Part shown: positions 1-11,900 of the stretch, in pieces
Numbering within the stretch: the first letter of the stretch is position 1
Layout: every line of letters starts with the position of its first letter
Source: Whalleya microplaca
Lineage: Eukaryota > Ascomycota > Sordariomycetes > Xylariales > Xylariaceae
Reading direction: 5' to 3'
Assembly: GCA_022497155.1 (NCBI GenBank)
Contig: MU385714.1
Span: forward strand, 310,001 to 374,000
Length of the DNA: 64,000 bases
Translations under genes and position numbers: made by a program
Notes under the pieces: generated by a model
Seen by the model: the letters and a program-made list of their open reading frames with translations, nothing else
Database searches by the model: none
Told to the model about the DNA's origin: nothing

Positions 1-3000
1 AGCTATCTGCTCTGAATGAGGAGCAACCAAGTCAAATGCTTGCGGTCATTGACACCAGCCAAAGAAACGATTCCATTACACGACTCATTCTCCTTGGTTA
101 CATGCTTGTTACAGTGATACCGGGAGCTGCAAAGCATGTGTTACATTTGGCCATCTATACGGCCACATCATTTCGATTAAAACATGTCGAAATAACCTGA
201 TGTATTGATACTCTCAGATAGGGCCAATCATGTCGGTATCATCTAGGCGACATCATAAGAAATCTAGTCCATCCTTATGGAGTCACGATATTTAACTTCT
301 GTGATCATATCTTCAATGTAAACAGCCAGCTTGATCAATAGTGTCATTTGGTTTTCGTATACTACATAGCTCTATGTTTAATTTTGGCATTAGTCTAAAC
401 GAGGCAATACCTGTATAATGAAAAGCGTATACCTACTGATTACGGAGAATCTCATTAAGCAGGCCCTTCAGCACTGCGGCAAGGATATGAATCAGAGTGT
501 TGAACCCTGACTAAGAAGAGTTCTCCGTCACAAATTATGAGGCAATACTTGGATAATTGTACTAGAATTGCGATGCCGCGTAATAGTGTAGCATTATACA
601 GCAGACCGGCAAGAATCAGTCACCAGTCTTGACTCCGAGGGTAGCGATAACTCCAACTCATAGGTCATGAAAGGGTACACAGGGGTCGTGAACACTATGA
701 GCATCAACATAACCCCTTTTGATTGGAGACTCAAAGCACACCACTGTTCCTTTAGTAATCATCCCCCTCCCCCTTTCCTTCCCTACTCTTGTGCTACAGA
801 GATATTATGTCCACAGCAACTCAGCCCACCACGGAAGGAGAGTTAAACAAGTGAAAACTAGCTATCTAGATCTGTTGCTTATTCGAGGGTGCTACGTTTA
901 TGATATTTTGATTATGGTTAAGTATATGATAAAGAACATTGACACTACAATAGATCATGACAAATGGTTAGTACGAACACGAACTGAGTGAGTAGCTGGG
1001 AGGACGGTTATATACCATCATAGACAACATCGCAATCGATTAACCCACATTTGGGTATAGTAGCATCTGTTTTATTAAATTTCTTTTCTCAGAGAGTCTG
1101 CAGATTTAATACTCCGTGGGATAGCACTTAAGAGAATTATCACATGCTGACCTCTTTAATACATTGCACGCTATCCTCAGGTTTAAGTGAAGACAGTTCA
1201 TGAATGCTATCATGTGCATACGGAATCTTATAATCAATGAATAATTACCCAGCTACCTATTGTCACTACTATGTCCAGATCCTACTCAAAAGAAACTCAG
1301 GTTGATTTTGCGTAGAAAGTTGGCATTTGCCCCTATATCGTATTTTAAAGGGCCTCCTAACGAAAAAGGGGGCACAACCCCAACTATAGAGAAGAGCGAT
1401 AAAAGGGGGACTACCAACCCGAGATACTTCATGCTTGTATATATCCCAAAAAAGCACAAAATAAGATGTTCCAACAGGTCTAAGTTGAGTGTGCTATTGT
1501 TTCATGTATAACGGGATGTAGGAACCATAATGTTAGTGTAGAATATGTGATCGCTAGCGGTAGGCCGACATAGATCATTAGAAGGATAGGATCCATGGCC
1601 ATGCCTTGAACGAACACATATATTAGATAAGTCGAAAGTCCTAGGTAAAGCACTCCGAGTACACCATATAGAGATATTCTATTATGATGCTTAACAGGTG
1701 ACGGAATGGTGCATGGCTAGGACTATATTGAGACTGGTTGGGATATCGGGTTGGCTCACTTTAGATCCATATAGGACGAACAGAAAAGGATTAAAAACTC
1801 CAGTGTTCAAGGACTAACGCTGACATTTAACCACAGTAATTTGCATTGGCTTAAGCTAAGCATTGTATCAAGAGATATCAGTTACTATACTAATCAACTT
1901 AATAAACTTCGACGATAATGGCTCCCTGCTTGAGTGCATCTATGTGTATATGTGCTATTAATAACCGCATATCCCCGTACATGCCGTACAGCGCTAATAG
2001 CTTGTACCACGACGATATTAGTTACGTCGTACTATATCCAGTAAGTTGTTACATAAATCTAGTTATCCTTGGTGGCCTGGGTTGCCGCATAAAGAACCGG
2101 GACTGGTCCGTCTTGGTGCTCTTCAGCGCCCTTTCTAGGTTGAGGCAACGAGGAGCACTAATTTGAGTAGACGAATGATATATGCACCGAGTATATTATC
2201 TGAACTGGTACGGGGCAAGAGAGAGGATAGATAGACTTGGCTTAGGAACCAACAACCACCTTCAAGGCATCAAGCCTCATCCATGGATGTAGTATACCTA
2301 TGTATGTATATCTATATTTGTGACTTTTGAGTTCTATTGATTTTGTGGTAGGTACATGTAGGGCCTATTGTTTGCGCTTCCCTCAGCTCCCTGATTGCAT
2401 ATCTGCTTCCTTTGTACTTCGAGGTCGTGGTTATGACTCAATGGTTACCTTAATAGTATACTAGATGTGGGTACCTAGGTAGGTATTTGCTACCAAAAGT
2501 GAATGGACGTCAGAAGCTGCATGTGCACATAGCTTAGGTATCTAGGTACTACCTGCCGGCCTCGTTTGAGTAGAAGAGTCCATCTGAAGTCCGGAAATTG
2601 CACTTGGTGGCCGTATTTTTGCTGGGAAGGGTGGTTGTGTGGATGATGGTGAAGCTGCCATCCGAAATCTTGTATGCATCTGTAATATATGAACACCGTT
2701 TGTTGAGCAGCGCAAGACCGGTCACACAGAGCTGTCATAAAATGTTTCACTGCTTGCCTACCCCGCGCTTTTATGTTATCCAAAGATGCTTTATTCTATA
2801 GAACCAATTATGACTTAAAAATTGTTAGTGGTTCTTGCTCAGTGTTTTTTGGTTGTTGCTGCTCCTGCCTCTGCAACGTCCTCGCTCCTGGTGAAGCTAG
2901 CAGCATTGTCGACATCGTGATTGCCTCCTTTGGTACCTTAGCAACCCCGGGGCCCACCCAAAGTACTTTGTATTGAATTCGCAGTTACCTACCTACCTAC

Positions 3001-3021
3001 CTACTTGAGCTCGATTTCATA
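1..3021. other. Gene-poor region, no supported gene
   Basis: No open frame here has a recognisable domain, a plausible chain of introns or a good start context. The longest frames (under 100 codons, for example 719-991, 1918-2166 and 2490-2783) have ordinary random composition. The sequence looks AT-rich and unstructured as far as about 2.4 kb, which would fit decayed repeats. Near 2.47-2.55 kb there are several TAGGTA/TACCTA words, and the last 35 bases before the next gene hold a short ACCT tandem repeat. The final few hundred bases are probably the promoter and leader of the DUF726 gene. Confidence 0.6.
2987..3004. repeat. (ACCT)n microsatellite in a 5' leader
   Basis: Four uninterrupted copies of ACCT and a partial fifth lie 18 bases upstream of the ATG of the DUF726 gene. 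They are probably inside its transcribed leader. Similar TAGGTA/TACCTA words recur at 2471-2485, 28658-28672, 36541-36570 and 53191-53201. Confidence 0.7.
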
Positions 3022-5522
3022 ATGGACCATCTTTCATACACATCTTCCAACTCCTCAGGAGATGAAAGAGAAGCCATGGGCCGTCACCACGCAGGCAGAG
3101 GACACCACCCCAAACGGGTCGAGCTCGACCTGAGCGCCATGCTCAATGTTGAGCAGAAAGTCCAGCTTCAGCAGCTTATCACCACTATCGTTGATGACAT
3201 GCACATGCGTATACGCGACTATTTCGACAACCTCACTGTCGCTGTTCGTGTTGCGTCCGACCAAGGAATCCAGCCACCCAAGCCAGTATGGAATTACGTA
3301 ACCAACCCTCGGAGCGAGAAACATCGAGACATGTATGGCGGTACCGGCCTGACCAACGGCAATAGCACCCTGGCGATTCCCAAGTCAGTCGAGGAGGCCA
3401 ACAAGATCTCACTAAAGACGGAAAGCGAGATACTTGCATTCAGCGTCGCCGAAATGAAACGAGACTCCCTGGCGCACTTCGGAAAATGGCGTGCCAACGT
3501 GTTGAGACGAACTTCTGATATCGTTATCAAGAATGGAGGAACCGGCGGTAATGTTGGCGGCCAGGGACCGCAGCAAACACCAGGTAATGCCCGACGGCCC
3601 GGTAATGCTGTCAGGGGAAGACCTCCCAGACCAAGTGGTAAGTTCTTCCCCCCACGGCTGCCGCAAGTAAACGTCGTCCGATTTACTATTCGAAATCCCT
3701 TCTCGAGCTACCGTCATATCCATCTGCCCATTCATACAGCTCCCAGATCCTGACCTTACCGCACATCCATCCTCACCTCATATTGCACTAACTCCTTATG
3801 ATGCTCTTACCCCGTGGCTGTCGTTCTGTCCAGAGCATATGCGACCTCGATAACTGTCCCCTTATGATCTTTAGATAAGGCTGACTTAACATCGCAGTGT
3901 CTGCTACATCGGGTGAAGAAGGCAACAGTGCTCTTCTTCGAGTTTACCCCGAGACTGCTACGCCCCTTGGCAACACGCCCAAAGAGAAGCGCGCACTGAT
4001 TTTACATTCGATGTTGTTGATTCTCCTTGGCCTAGACCAATATGCTACGTTTTCTCGAACGCTACTCATCAGAGTCGCTGCTTCACTGCATATTCCCTCA
4101 TTTGTCTTAGCGCAAGATGAGGTTAGAGTCTCCCAAGCTCTTTCACAGGTCATTAAGGGCATACCCCCTGAGGAAATTTCTCAGAGGCGTGCAGAAGAAG
4201 GCAAGACTGCCCGACGCTGGAAAGCCGGTAACGGTGGTGCCGCAGCTGCAGCTCCGGCTGGCGTCAATGGTGGGCTTGCACCACCTCTCATTGCTGCAGG
4301 GATCGGCACTGTCTTCGGAGGTATAGGACTTAGCCCATCTACAGCATCCAGTTTGCTAGGGTCTATGGCAGAAAGTACTGTCGCTGTCGGCACCTTGTTC
4401 GGTCTGTATGGAGCTCGACAAGGCGGCAAAACGATGGATGCATACGCCAAGGATATCCAGGATTTCGCAATGATACCTTTGCATGGCACCCACCGGACCG
4501 AACTTATTGACCCAAAGGACGTGCCTGCTGAGGATCGTAGACTCCGAGTCACTATCGGGATCGGCGGCTGGCTCATGGAACAAGATGATTTCATGAATCA
4601 CTGGCGAGCCTTGGGACAACAGAACGAAGTTTACACGATGAGATGGGAGCTGGAGGCTTTGACAAAGATCGGTCATTCGCTGGATTTAATCGTGAAGAGT
4701 GTGGCCTGGAGCCTTGCAAAAAAGGAGGCAATGTCTCGCAACGGTAAGATATATTTTGTCGTTTTGATCGGCCACGGGCTAAGATGCTTTCTAGTTTTCG
4801 CCAGTCTGAGGGAAGCCTTCTGGCCGATAGGGCTTCTCAAGGTTAGTAAGATTATCGATAATCCTTGGTGTATCGGAATGGTTCGTGCAGAGAAGGCGGG
4901 TTTAGTCTTGGCAGACATCCTCATCAACAAACTTTACGGAGAAAGACCTATCACCCTGATAGGCTACAGTCTCGGCGCTCGTGCTGTTTACTCCTGCCTG
5001 ATAGCGTTGGCGGAGAAGCGGGCCTTCGGGATAGTGGAAAACGTGGTCATCATGGGCGCGCCTTGCCCGACGGAAATTCGCGCGTGGGCAGCTATTAGGA
5101 GCGTTGTTGCCGGTCGACTCATCAACGTCTATTCCGCGAATGACTATATCCTAGGTTTCCTCTACCGCAGCAGCAATTGGCACTACGGCGTTGCTGGCTT
5201 GCAGAGAATTCAAGGCGTACCGAATGTTGAGAATTTCGACGTGAGCGAGATAGTCAGCAACCATCTCCGATACCAGCACCTCGTTGGTAGCGTGCTGAGG
5301 AAGCTGGGCTGGGGAGACATCGACAACGCCCAAGTCAACCGCGATGCACAACAGCTGACAACGATGATCAGCAAGGAGAAGGAGCTCGACCAGCAGCGCA
5401 ATGACAAGAACGGCGTCAACTTCAACAAGGAAGCCCAGAAGGTCAAGGATACGGCTAAGCTGAAGGAGAACCAAGCGACCATGGAGGCGAAGATGAGACG
5501 TGTGAAGCTGGGTGGTAAATAG
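3022..5522 (+). CDS. DUF726 / TMCO4-type membrane-associated hydrolase-like protein
   Basis: Three exons, 3022-3637, 3898-4743 and 4795-5522, encode about 729 residues. The family (human TMCO4, yeast YFL034W/MIL1) has an alpha/beta-hydrolase fold near a membrane-inserted segment; the yeast member has been linked to clathrin-adaptor traffic. The sequence shows a disordered Gly/Pro/Arg-rich stretch near residues 170-205, a Gly/Ala/Ser-rich hydrophobic segment around 335-375, and a GYSLG nucleophile-elbow motif near 544-548 (Ser about 546), followed by conserved stretches such as MGAPCP and YSANDYILGFLYR. The C-terminus is a charged, helix-forming tail. The first intron (260 nt) has GTAAGT and CAG ends; joining in phase 1 gives a Val codon. 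The second intron (51 nt) carries no stop in frame, so the reading frame runs through it; removing it restores a contiguous VFASLREAFWP segment. I infer the hydrolase role only from the motif. Confidence 0.88.
4744..4794 (+). other. 51-nt stop-free intron in the DUF726 gene
   Basis: The GTAAGA donor, a GGCTAAG branch-like site and the CTAG acceptor are visible. The length is a multiple of three and there is no stop in frame, so a retained intron would add 17 hydrophobic residues just upstream of a conserved FASLREAFWP block. Confidence 0.75.
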
Positions 5523-5846
5523 GATACGTTTCCAGGGAAGCATCGGCTCGGTCGATAACACTCCTATTACATAAGACACTGCTACCGAACATGGGCTTGA
5601 GCTGAAGGGCGAGTGTAGTATGAACTAGACAGCCGCGGGCGTTCGAGGCACATATGAGACCTGTAAGATAGTGTATAAGCATAGTTCTCTCTGAGGAACA
5701 GAGTGTATATGATATGAAGGCCAGAACCAGCCGCCTATATAGATAGGGCGGCAGCACTTACATGATTTATAATGAACACACGTACTTATAAGATTCCGAG
5801 TCTCTCACCCCCCCCCTCTCTCTCTATCTCTCTGTCTTTGGTTTTT
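5523..5846. other. Intergenic, convergent 3' ends, with a CT-rich tract
   Basis: This is the shared 3' flank of two convergent genes. The only structure I see is a pyrimidine tract of C and CT runs at about 5801-5838, ending a few bases before the Gta3-like stop codon. No coding frame is supported. Confidence 0.6.
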
Positions 5847-6671
5847 TTACGCCTCAGTCGATGGTGATCCACCACTCCTAACCACGAAATACCGCCCCGC
5901 GACCGTCTCGCCGGCGGCGCCCAACACATCCCAGCTCTCGGCCTCCCTACTCACTTCATCCTTCTCCTCCTCCTCCTCCCCCTGTCCCCGCCGTCTTCTT
6001 CTTCTTCTCCGCGGGCGCCGCGCATGCCCGACGACGTCCTCGGCCGCGAGCGCGTCCGCCAGCTGCGCGAGCCCGAGCGTCTGGTGCGCGCGCACGCCGC
6101 GCGCCGTCTCGTCGCGGATCGCGCGCAGCGGCTGCACGCCCGCCGTGTCGACGTCGCGCACCGCGCGCACGAAGTGCAGCTGCGAGTGCAGGGTCGCGAG
6201 CATCTGGGCCTCGTCGGCGGGGGAGGTGGGTTGGGGGAGCGCGGAGAGGCGGAGGAGGTGGGAGAGGGTTTTGGGTGTGATGGAGGAGGTGGGGGTGGTG
6301 GTGGTGGTGGTGGTGGTGGTGGATGATGGGCTGGAGGATGGGGTGGAAGAGGTGGTGCTGGGGGTACTGGTGGAAGGGAGGAGGGAGTGGACGGACCAGG
6401 TGGGCTTGGAGAGGAGGGTTTTGAGGGTTGGTGTTTCTTCTTTACTCTGTGATTGGGACGGGGATGAGGACTGGGACTGGGACTGGGACTGGGACTGGGA
6501 TTGGGATTGGGATGAGGAGGGTTTCGAAGATGACTGGAATCCGGCGAGGCTGGCTGCTCTCGGTGGTGCTAGTGTCTTTGGTGGCATCCGTAGTCCTCGG
6601 GGTAGCTTGAACTGGCGCAAAGCCGGTGTTGTTGGTCTCATGGTGCCGGAATTGGAATTCGTGGCTTTCAA
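5847..6671 (-). CDS. Mitochondrial glutamyl-tRNA(Gln) amidotransferase subunit C / Gta3-like
   Basis: An intron-free frame of 274 residues. Residues about 133-217 match the GatC/Gta3-type domain: THLLRLSALPQP-like start, then AQMLATLHSQLHFVRAV, VDTAGVQPLRAIRDET and LADALAAEDVVGH. The C-terminal WDVL...AGRYFVVRSG block is also typical of the fungal proteins. The trimeric enzyme converts mischarged Glu-tRNA(Gln) to Gln-tRNA(Gln) in mitochondria, and the basic N-terminus fits import. Low complexity is exceptional: an SQ repeat at residues about 53-76, Ser/Thr runs at 98-130 (nine Thr in a row), eight consecutive Arg near 221-228, then five Glu. Each run matches a DNA microsatellite. The start could be the Met at residue 11 instead. 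Identification rests on the domain; I assign no gene symbol because naming differs among fungi. Confidence 0.8.
   Translation of the reverse strand: MKATNSNSGTMRPTTPALRQFKLPRGLRMPPKTLAPPRAASLAGFQSSSKPSSSQSQSQSQSQSQSQSSSPSQSQSKEETPTLKTLLSKPTWSVHSLLPSTSTPSTTSSTPSSSPSSTTTTTTTTTPTSSITPKTLSHLLRLSALPQPTSPADEAQMLATLHSQLHFVRAVRDVDTAGVQPLRAIRDETARGVRAHQTLGLAQLADALAAEDVVGHARRPRRRRRRRRGQGEEEEEKDEVSREAESWDVLGAAGETVAGRYFVVRSGGSPSTEA
6295..6323. repeat. (GGT)n microsatellite inside the Gta3-like CDS
   Basis: About nine GGT/TGG units on the + strand read as a polythreonine run on the coding (minus) strand. It is probably length-polymorphic among strains. Confidence 0.85.
6469..6512. repeat. (GACTGG)n hexamer repeat inside the Gta3-like CDS
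   Basis: Seven or so GACTGG units, the last ones changed to GATTGG, encode the SQ dipeptide run on the minus strand. The C-to-T differences between units are synonymous on the coding strand (CAG/CAA, glutamine, with TCC/TCA for serine). Confidence 0.85.
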
Positions 6672-7312
6672 ACCGGAAGGGCGTGGCCGGCTACGCTAGA
6701 GCTTTGCAGAGAGCTGTCCGCGGGCGAATGCCGCATGTGGTCGATATATCCGTGGGATATCTGTAAGTGAAGAATTCTCTGTGGTTGAACACAGAGTCGT
6801 ATTCAGGGACCCCTTTAGTCGAGCTACGTTAGGGGGGTCTAAGGGGGTCCTAAATATGAATAGGTAGCGGACTGTACCCCGCAAGTAGTCGGTATGTATA
6901 CTAACAATGTATAACTTCACATTTTAGGTCTATAATGAAATTGAATCGGACTTTCAATTGACTATATCGATATAGTATAAATTGTGACCCAGACTTTCCA
7001 CTATGGGATGATTCTACCTATAGATTATGGTGTTTTGCGTACTCGTAGTCTACTTCGTTACATGTGCCTTGTGACTCGAAACCTTAATGGTCTGGGGCGA
7101 TGTCATAGCTCCGGGCTACGTTAGGTAGACTATATGTACTGCCATTACACGTTTGAGACAGCTGAACATGGAACCGCGCCATCTTCATCAGCCACTTTCG
7201 CTTTGTTAACGATTCGAGACAACACAACAACCGAGTCAACTTGACCAGATACCTGCATTTCCGCCTTTCATACGACTACTACAAATCGCACCATCAAGTC
7301 ACCATTATCATC
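6672..7312. promoter_or_regulatory. Divergent intergenic region with an imperfect inverted repeat
   Basis: This 641-base spacer separates the Gta3-like gene and SEC17, which are transcribed away from each other, so it should hold both promoters. Arms at 6805-6818 and 6839-6852 (left arm AGGGACCCCTTTAG) pair at about 12 of 14 positions around a 20-base loop. The word CTACGTTAGG occurs at 6824 and again near 7116. No coding frame is supported. Confidence 0.5.
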
Positions 7313-8423
7313 ATGGCCGGAGACCCTCGTGCGCTGCTGCAGAAGGTCGGTCAAACTGCCCCGCCATCCCCCCACCTAACAGCACCTAACTACACTGAAG
7401 AAACTACCTGAGAATAGTCGTTGATACCCAGAATACAGGCAGACAAGACGCTCTCCGCCGCCTCGGGCGGTTTCAGCTTCTTCGGCGGCCGGGAAGACAA
7501 GTATTTGACCGCCGCAGATCTATATGTCGAGGCCGCCAATGCATTTCGGATGCAGAAGATGAGTGCGTGCTCTCTCTCGCCGTCCCTTGCCTTTCTTGCG
7601 GCCTGGCGCTGGCGCAAATGCTGACTGATAACCCGCAGACCGGGAGGCTGGTCAGGCCTTCGAGAAAGCCGCCGAGGTTCAGAGAAATCGACTGAACGAG
7701 CCGGACGATGCCGCGAACACCTGTGTCGATGCCTTCAAGGTGTACCGGAAAGAATACCCCGAGGACGCCGTACGAATTCTCGAGTTCGCTATAACCCAGT
7801 ACTGCAAGAAGGGAAACTTTCGGCGAGCCGCGCAGCACAAGGAGAACATGGGCGAAGTCCTCGAGGTCGACGTGGGCGATACCAAGCGTGCGCTGGAGTG
7901 TTACGAGGCCGCTGCCGGCTGGTACGAGGGAGATAATGCTGCGGCGTACGTCCTTCTTTTTCTTCTTCTGCGCTAAGATGGTTAAGAGGCTGATACGTTC
8001 CGATCTAGATTGGCAAACAAGCTCTGGCTTAAGGTAGCAGACATTGCCGCCCTCGAAGGTGACTACTACAAGGCGATCGAGCAGTTCGAGAAGGTCGCCG
8101 CAGCCTCGCTCAACAACAACCTGATGCGCTACTCGGTCAAGGATTACTTCCTGAAGGCGGGCATCTGCCACCTAGCGACGGGCGACATGGTCGCGGCCAA
8201 CCGAGCTATCGAGAAGTACCGAGATATGGACCCGACGTTCCCAAGCAACCGAGAGCACCAACTGTTGGTAGATCTAGCAGCGGCGATCGAGGCAGGGGAC
8301 CAGGACCAGTTTACGGACAAGCTATTCCAGTACGACCAAATGAGCAAGCTTGACAAATGGAAGACGACAATCTTAGTACGGGTCAAGGGCACCATCGAAG
8401 AGGCTGGCGAGGACTTCTCCTAG
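7313..8423 (+). CDS. SEC17: Alpha-SNAP, vesicular fusion protein
   Basis: Four exons, 7313-7345, 7439-7562, 7639-7945 and 8009-8423, encode 292 residues, exactly the length of yeast Sec17. The protein recruits the NSF/Sec18 ATPase to spent SNARE bundles and drives their disassembly, a cytosolic role needed at every fusion step. The family hallmarks are ALLQKADKTLSAASGGFSFFGG at the N-terminus (the membrane-contact loop), repeated helical hairpins of the TPR-like sheet, and a C-terminus of the LDKWKTTILVRVKGTI type that stimulates Sec18. The first exon is 33 nt. All three introns (93, 76, 63 nt) join in frame, the second restoring MNREAGQAFEKAA and the third GDNAAALANKLWLK. Two SNARE genes (VTI1 and BET1) occur elsewhere in this window, although they are not adjacent. 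Confidence 0.97.
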
Positions 8424-8994
8424 TCACCTAATTAGGTTGGGGTATTGCAATAGGAGGCGGCTTCCGAGGATGAAGTGGAAACTGGGGCTTCTTGGCTGTA
8501 CGAGGCGTTGAAATATTGACAGCATGCTTTGATAAGGCTTGCATTGTATTGGGTTGGGAGTATAGAGGTGCTGTAGACTACAGTTGTCCCTATAGTTGTC
8601 CCTGATGGGAGGGCATATATTTGTCACTGGTATTACCTGATACCTGAGCCCATCGCGGTTGCAGGCGGTCCTAATTCCCACAAGAGACTTGTTACGCTAC
8701 TGGGGGATGGAAAGTCACTAATTATCCCACTGCAGCTTGAGTTTCTCAAACATATTAATACACAGTAGACTCAAGTCCTGGATGTCTTATTAGGTAACAT
8801 TGGGGGGTTTTGGTACGTACCAAAATTGAATGGCGCATGTGGATACAATTAAGTGCTAAAAGGCACCAACGGTGGGGTTATATAGCGATAAGACCGATAA
8901 CAATTACAACCAGGAAAATTTCCTAAATTTCTTGGATTTTGTCCAAACTTGTGCATCTCAAGCCTTTGCGGTAGACAAGTTGCGAATTTTCACC
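8424..8994. other. Intergenic spacer between SEC17 and RRP12
   Basis: 571 bases holding the SEC17 3' end and the RRP12 promoter. I see no coding frame, no tRNA fold and no strong repeat. A frame at 8872-9081 overlaps the RRP12 first exon in another frame and is not supported. Confidence 0.55.
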
Positions 8995-11900
8995 ATGGCG
9001 ACTTTGGAGGCCAAGTTGGACAAGATCCGGTCGCCAAACCTTCAGAGCCAGCAGCAGGTGAGCAGAATTGCTTCCACTTGAGAACTCTTGCAGTATAACT
9101 AACCGCAAGTCTTCATCCAGACTGTGGTGATTCTAAAGGCGGTAGAAGAAACGCTCAAGGAACAGAATACTCAACCGACGCCCACGGCATACTTCGCGGC
9201 CCTGTTGGCTTTACTGAACCAATCGGTCGGCAGTGGACAAGTAAATAAAGAGCTGACACCATCCGTGGTCTACCTCCTCGATGTTGTGACGCCCTTTGCG
9301 CCGCAGCCCCTCCTCCGATCCAAGTTCTCCCAGATCCTCACCCTGCTAGCTCCCGTCCTACTCCTCGCCGACGCCGAAGCACCGTTACTGAAGCCATCTA
9401 TTGGATGTCTCGAGTCGCTGCTGCTTGCGCAAGATTCGGCAGCATGGAGATTACCCACAAGCGAGATCGGCCCGCGCAGGGCCGTGGCAGGTCTACTACA
9501 CCTTGCCTTGGATCATAGACCGAAAGTGCGGAAGCGCGCCCAAGATGCGCTGCGGAAGGTCCTGAAGAATCCCCCGCCGAGCCCGTCCCTGGATCACCCA
9601 GCCGCGGACTTATGCGCTGAGACCGCCGCGAGGAGCTTGACGGAGATAGCGACCAAGGCTGCGGCGTCGAGGAAACAGAAGACGTCTTCGGCGGGAGAAC
9701 ACGATCCGGCGCTCATACACGCCCTGCAGCTTGTGAAGACGATCGCAGTCGCAAGTGGGGGCTGGCCGAGTAAAAATATCGAGAGTCTATGCGAGCTTCT
9801 TCTCAGCATTGCCAAGAGCGGAAGCGAACACATGACCATGGCTGTCTTCGAGATCTTCGAGATGATCTTCGAGGGGATGGCCGACGAGGTCGCTTCTTCC
9901 AAGTTACCGCGTCTGCTCGAAATCATCTCCGAGATGCGACCATCACCTAACGATACCCAATTGCTTCCCCCCTGGATCGCAATATTATCACGAGGGTATG
10001 ACGTATCTGCGCAGACGGAGCCCGAAGATACGTTTCAGAAGCTCCCAGAGTTGTTCGCGATGGTGTCCGAGTTTATGGAGTCATCCTCACACAACATCAG
10101 AGTTTCCGCATCCGAGTGTCTGATATCATTCATGGCCAATTGCATTCCGGATCAGGTTATAGTGGAACCCTCGATCTACGATGAGAAGGTCCTCGAGAAG
10201 ATAGCTAAGACTGCCGAAGACCTGCTTAGTGTGAAATATCAAGCTGCCTGGATGGAGACGTTCAGCGTTCTCGGAGCTATCTTTGACGCACTGAGGTGGC
10301 GTGCCAACCCCATGATGATCAATGTCACGCGGACCATTGGCGAAATACGAGGAAACGAATCTTTTATGGGCAAAAAGGAAGCAGACGAAGTGATTGGGAA
10401 AGCAATCCGGGCCATGGGTCCTGAAGCTGTCCTAAGCGTCCTCCCCCTGAATTTGGTCAAGCCGGTTAAGGGTCAACCTGGCAGAGCCTGGATGCTGCCG
10501 ATCTTGCGAGACTACGTTAGCAACACCGATCTCCAACATTTCAAAACGGAGTTTATTCCGCTAAGCGAGACGATGTTTCAACGGGTCCTCGACAATGGCG
10601 ATGCGGCCAAGACTATGGAAATTAAGATATACGAAACTCTGGTACACCAGACTTGGTCTATCCTGCCTGGTTACTGCGACCTACCGCTAGATTTGACCGT
10701 CGCTTTTGACCAGCATTTTGCGGAAATGTTAGCGAATCTCTTGTACAAGCAAGTTGATCTTAGGCTCGACGTCTGCCGAGCCCTCAAAACGCTTGTGGAA
10801 TCAAACCAGGCAGTAGCGTCGATTGAAGAGGGCGATAATTTCATTCTCCAAAGTCGGGTTTCTAAAGCCGATGCGCTGAAGAACCTCTCTTACCTTGGGG
10901 GCTTTGCCGGCAACCTGCTAGCAGTCCTTTTCAATGTCTACAGCCAGACTCTTCCCCAGTCCAGAGGGCCAATACTCCAGACTATCAACGCCTACTTGAG
11001 CATTACCCCCGAAAGTGAACTGGTCGCAACATTCGACCGCGTCAGCAATATGCTAGCTTCTTCGCTGGCCGAAGCTGATGGCGAGAAAACCAAGCATAAA
11101 TCCCAGAAGTCGAAGGACCATATGCCTTCTACAAGTCAAACATTAATGGACTTGGTTATTACTATGTCTATGTATCTTCCCCGTCAAAGTTTTGCACCTC
11201 TTTTCAATATGGCTGCGTTGACAATCGTCAAAGATGACGATCCGCAGCTGCAGAAAAAGGCATACAAACTAATTCCGCGCCTTGCTGAATCTGATATTGG
11301 TAAAATAGCGCTCCAGGAACGACACGGTGAACTTCAAGAGCTACTACTTTCGAGTGCAGAAAAAGTTTCAGTCCCCGCACGACGAGATCGTCTAGTGGCA
11401 ATCACTGCATTGATCCCCTTTATTCCGGACAACTCGCTCCACTTCATCCCCTCGGTATTATCCGAGGTAGTTATTTGCTGCAAAGAAAATAATGAGAAGG
11501 CGCGAACCTCGGCTTTTGATCTGCTCGTTCTCATGGGCAAGAAGTTGACGGAAGCGAAGGGCAAGCTCATTAACAACAGCAAGGTCCCTCATATGCCCAA
11601 GGATGCACCATCTGTATCCGCAAGCATCGAGGAGTATATCACTATGATCAGTGCTGGACTTGCTGGCAGCTCGCCTCACATGATATCGGCCTCTATCACT
11701 GCCCTCACCCGCATTCTGTACGAGTTCCGCGAGTCCCTACACCAGGAGGTCCTAAGTGATCTTGTACAGACTATGGATCTCTTCTTGACCTCCAACAACC
11801 GAGAAATCGTCAAGAGTGTCCTAGGTTTTGTCAAAGTCTGCGTCATCAGCCTGCCGACAGACCTCATGCTTCCGCGCTTACCGTCCATGATCCCGAACTT

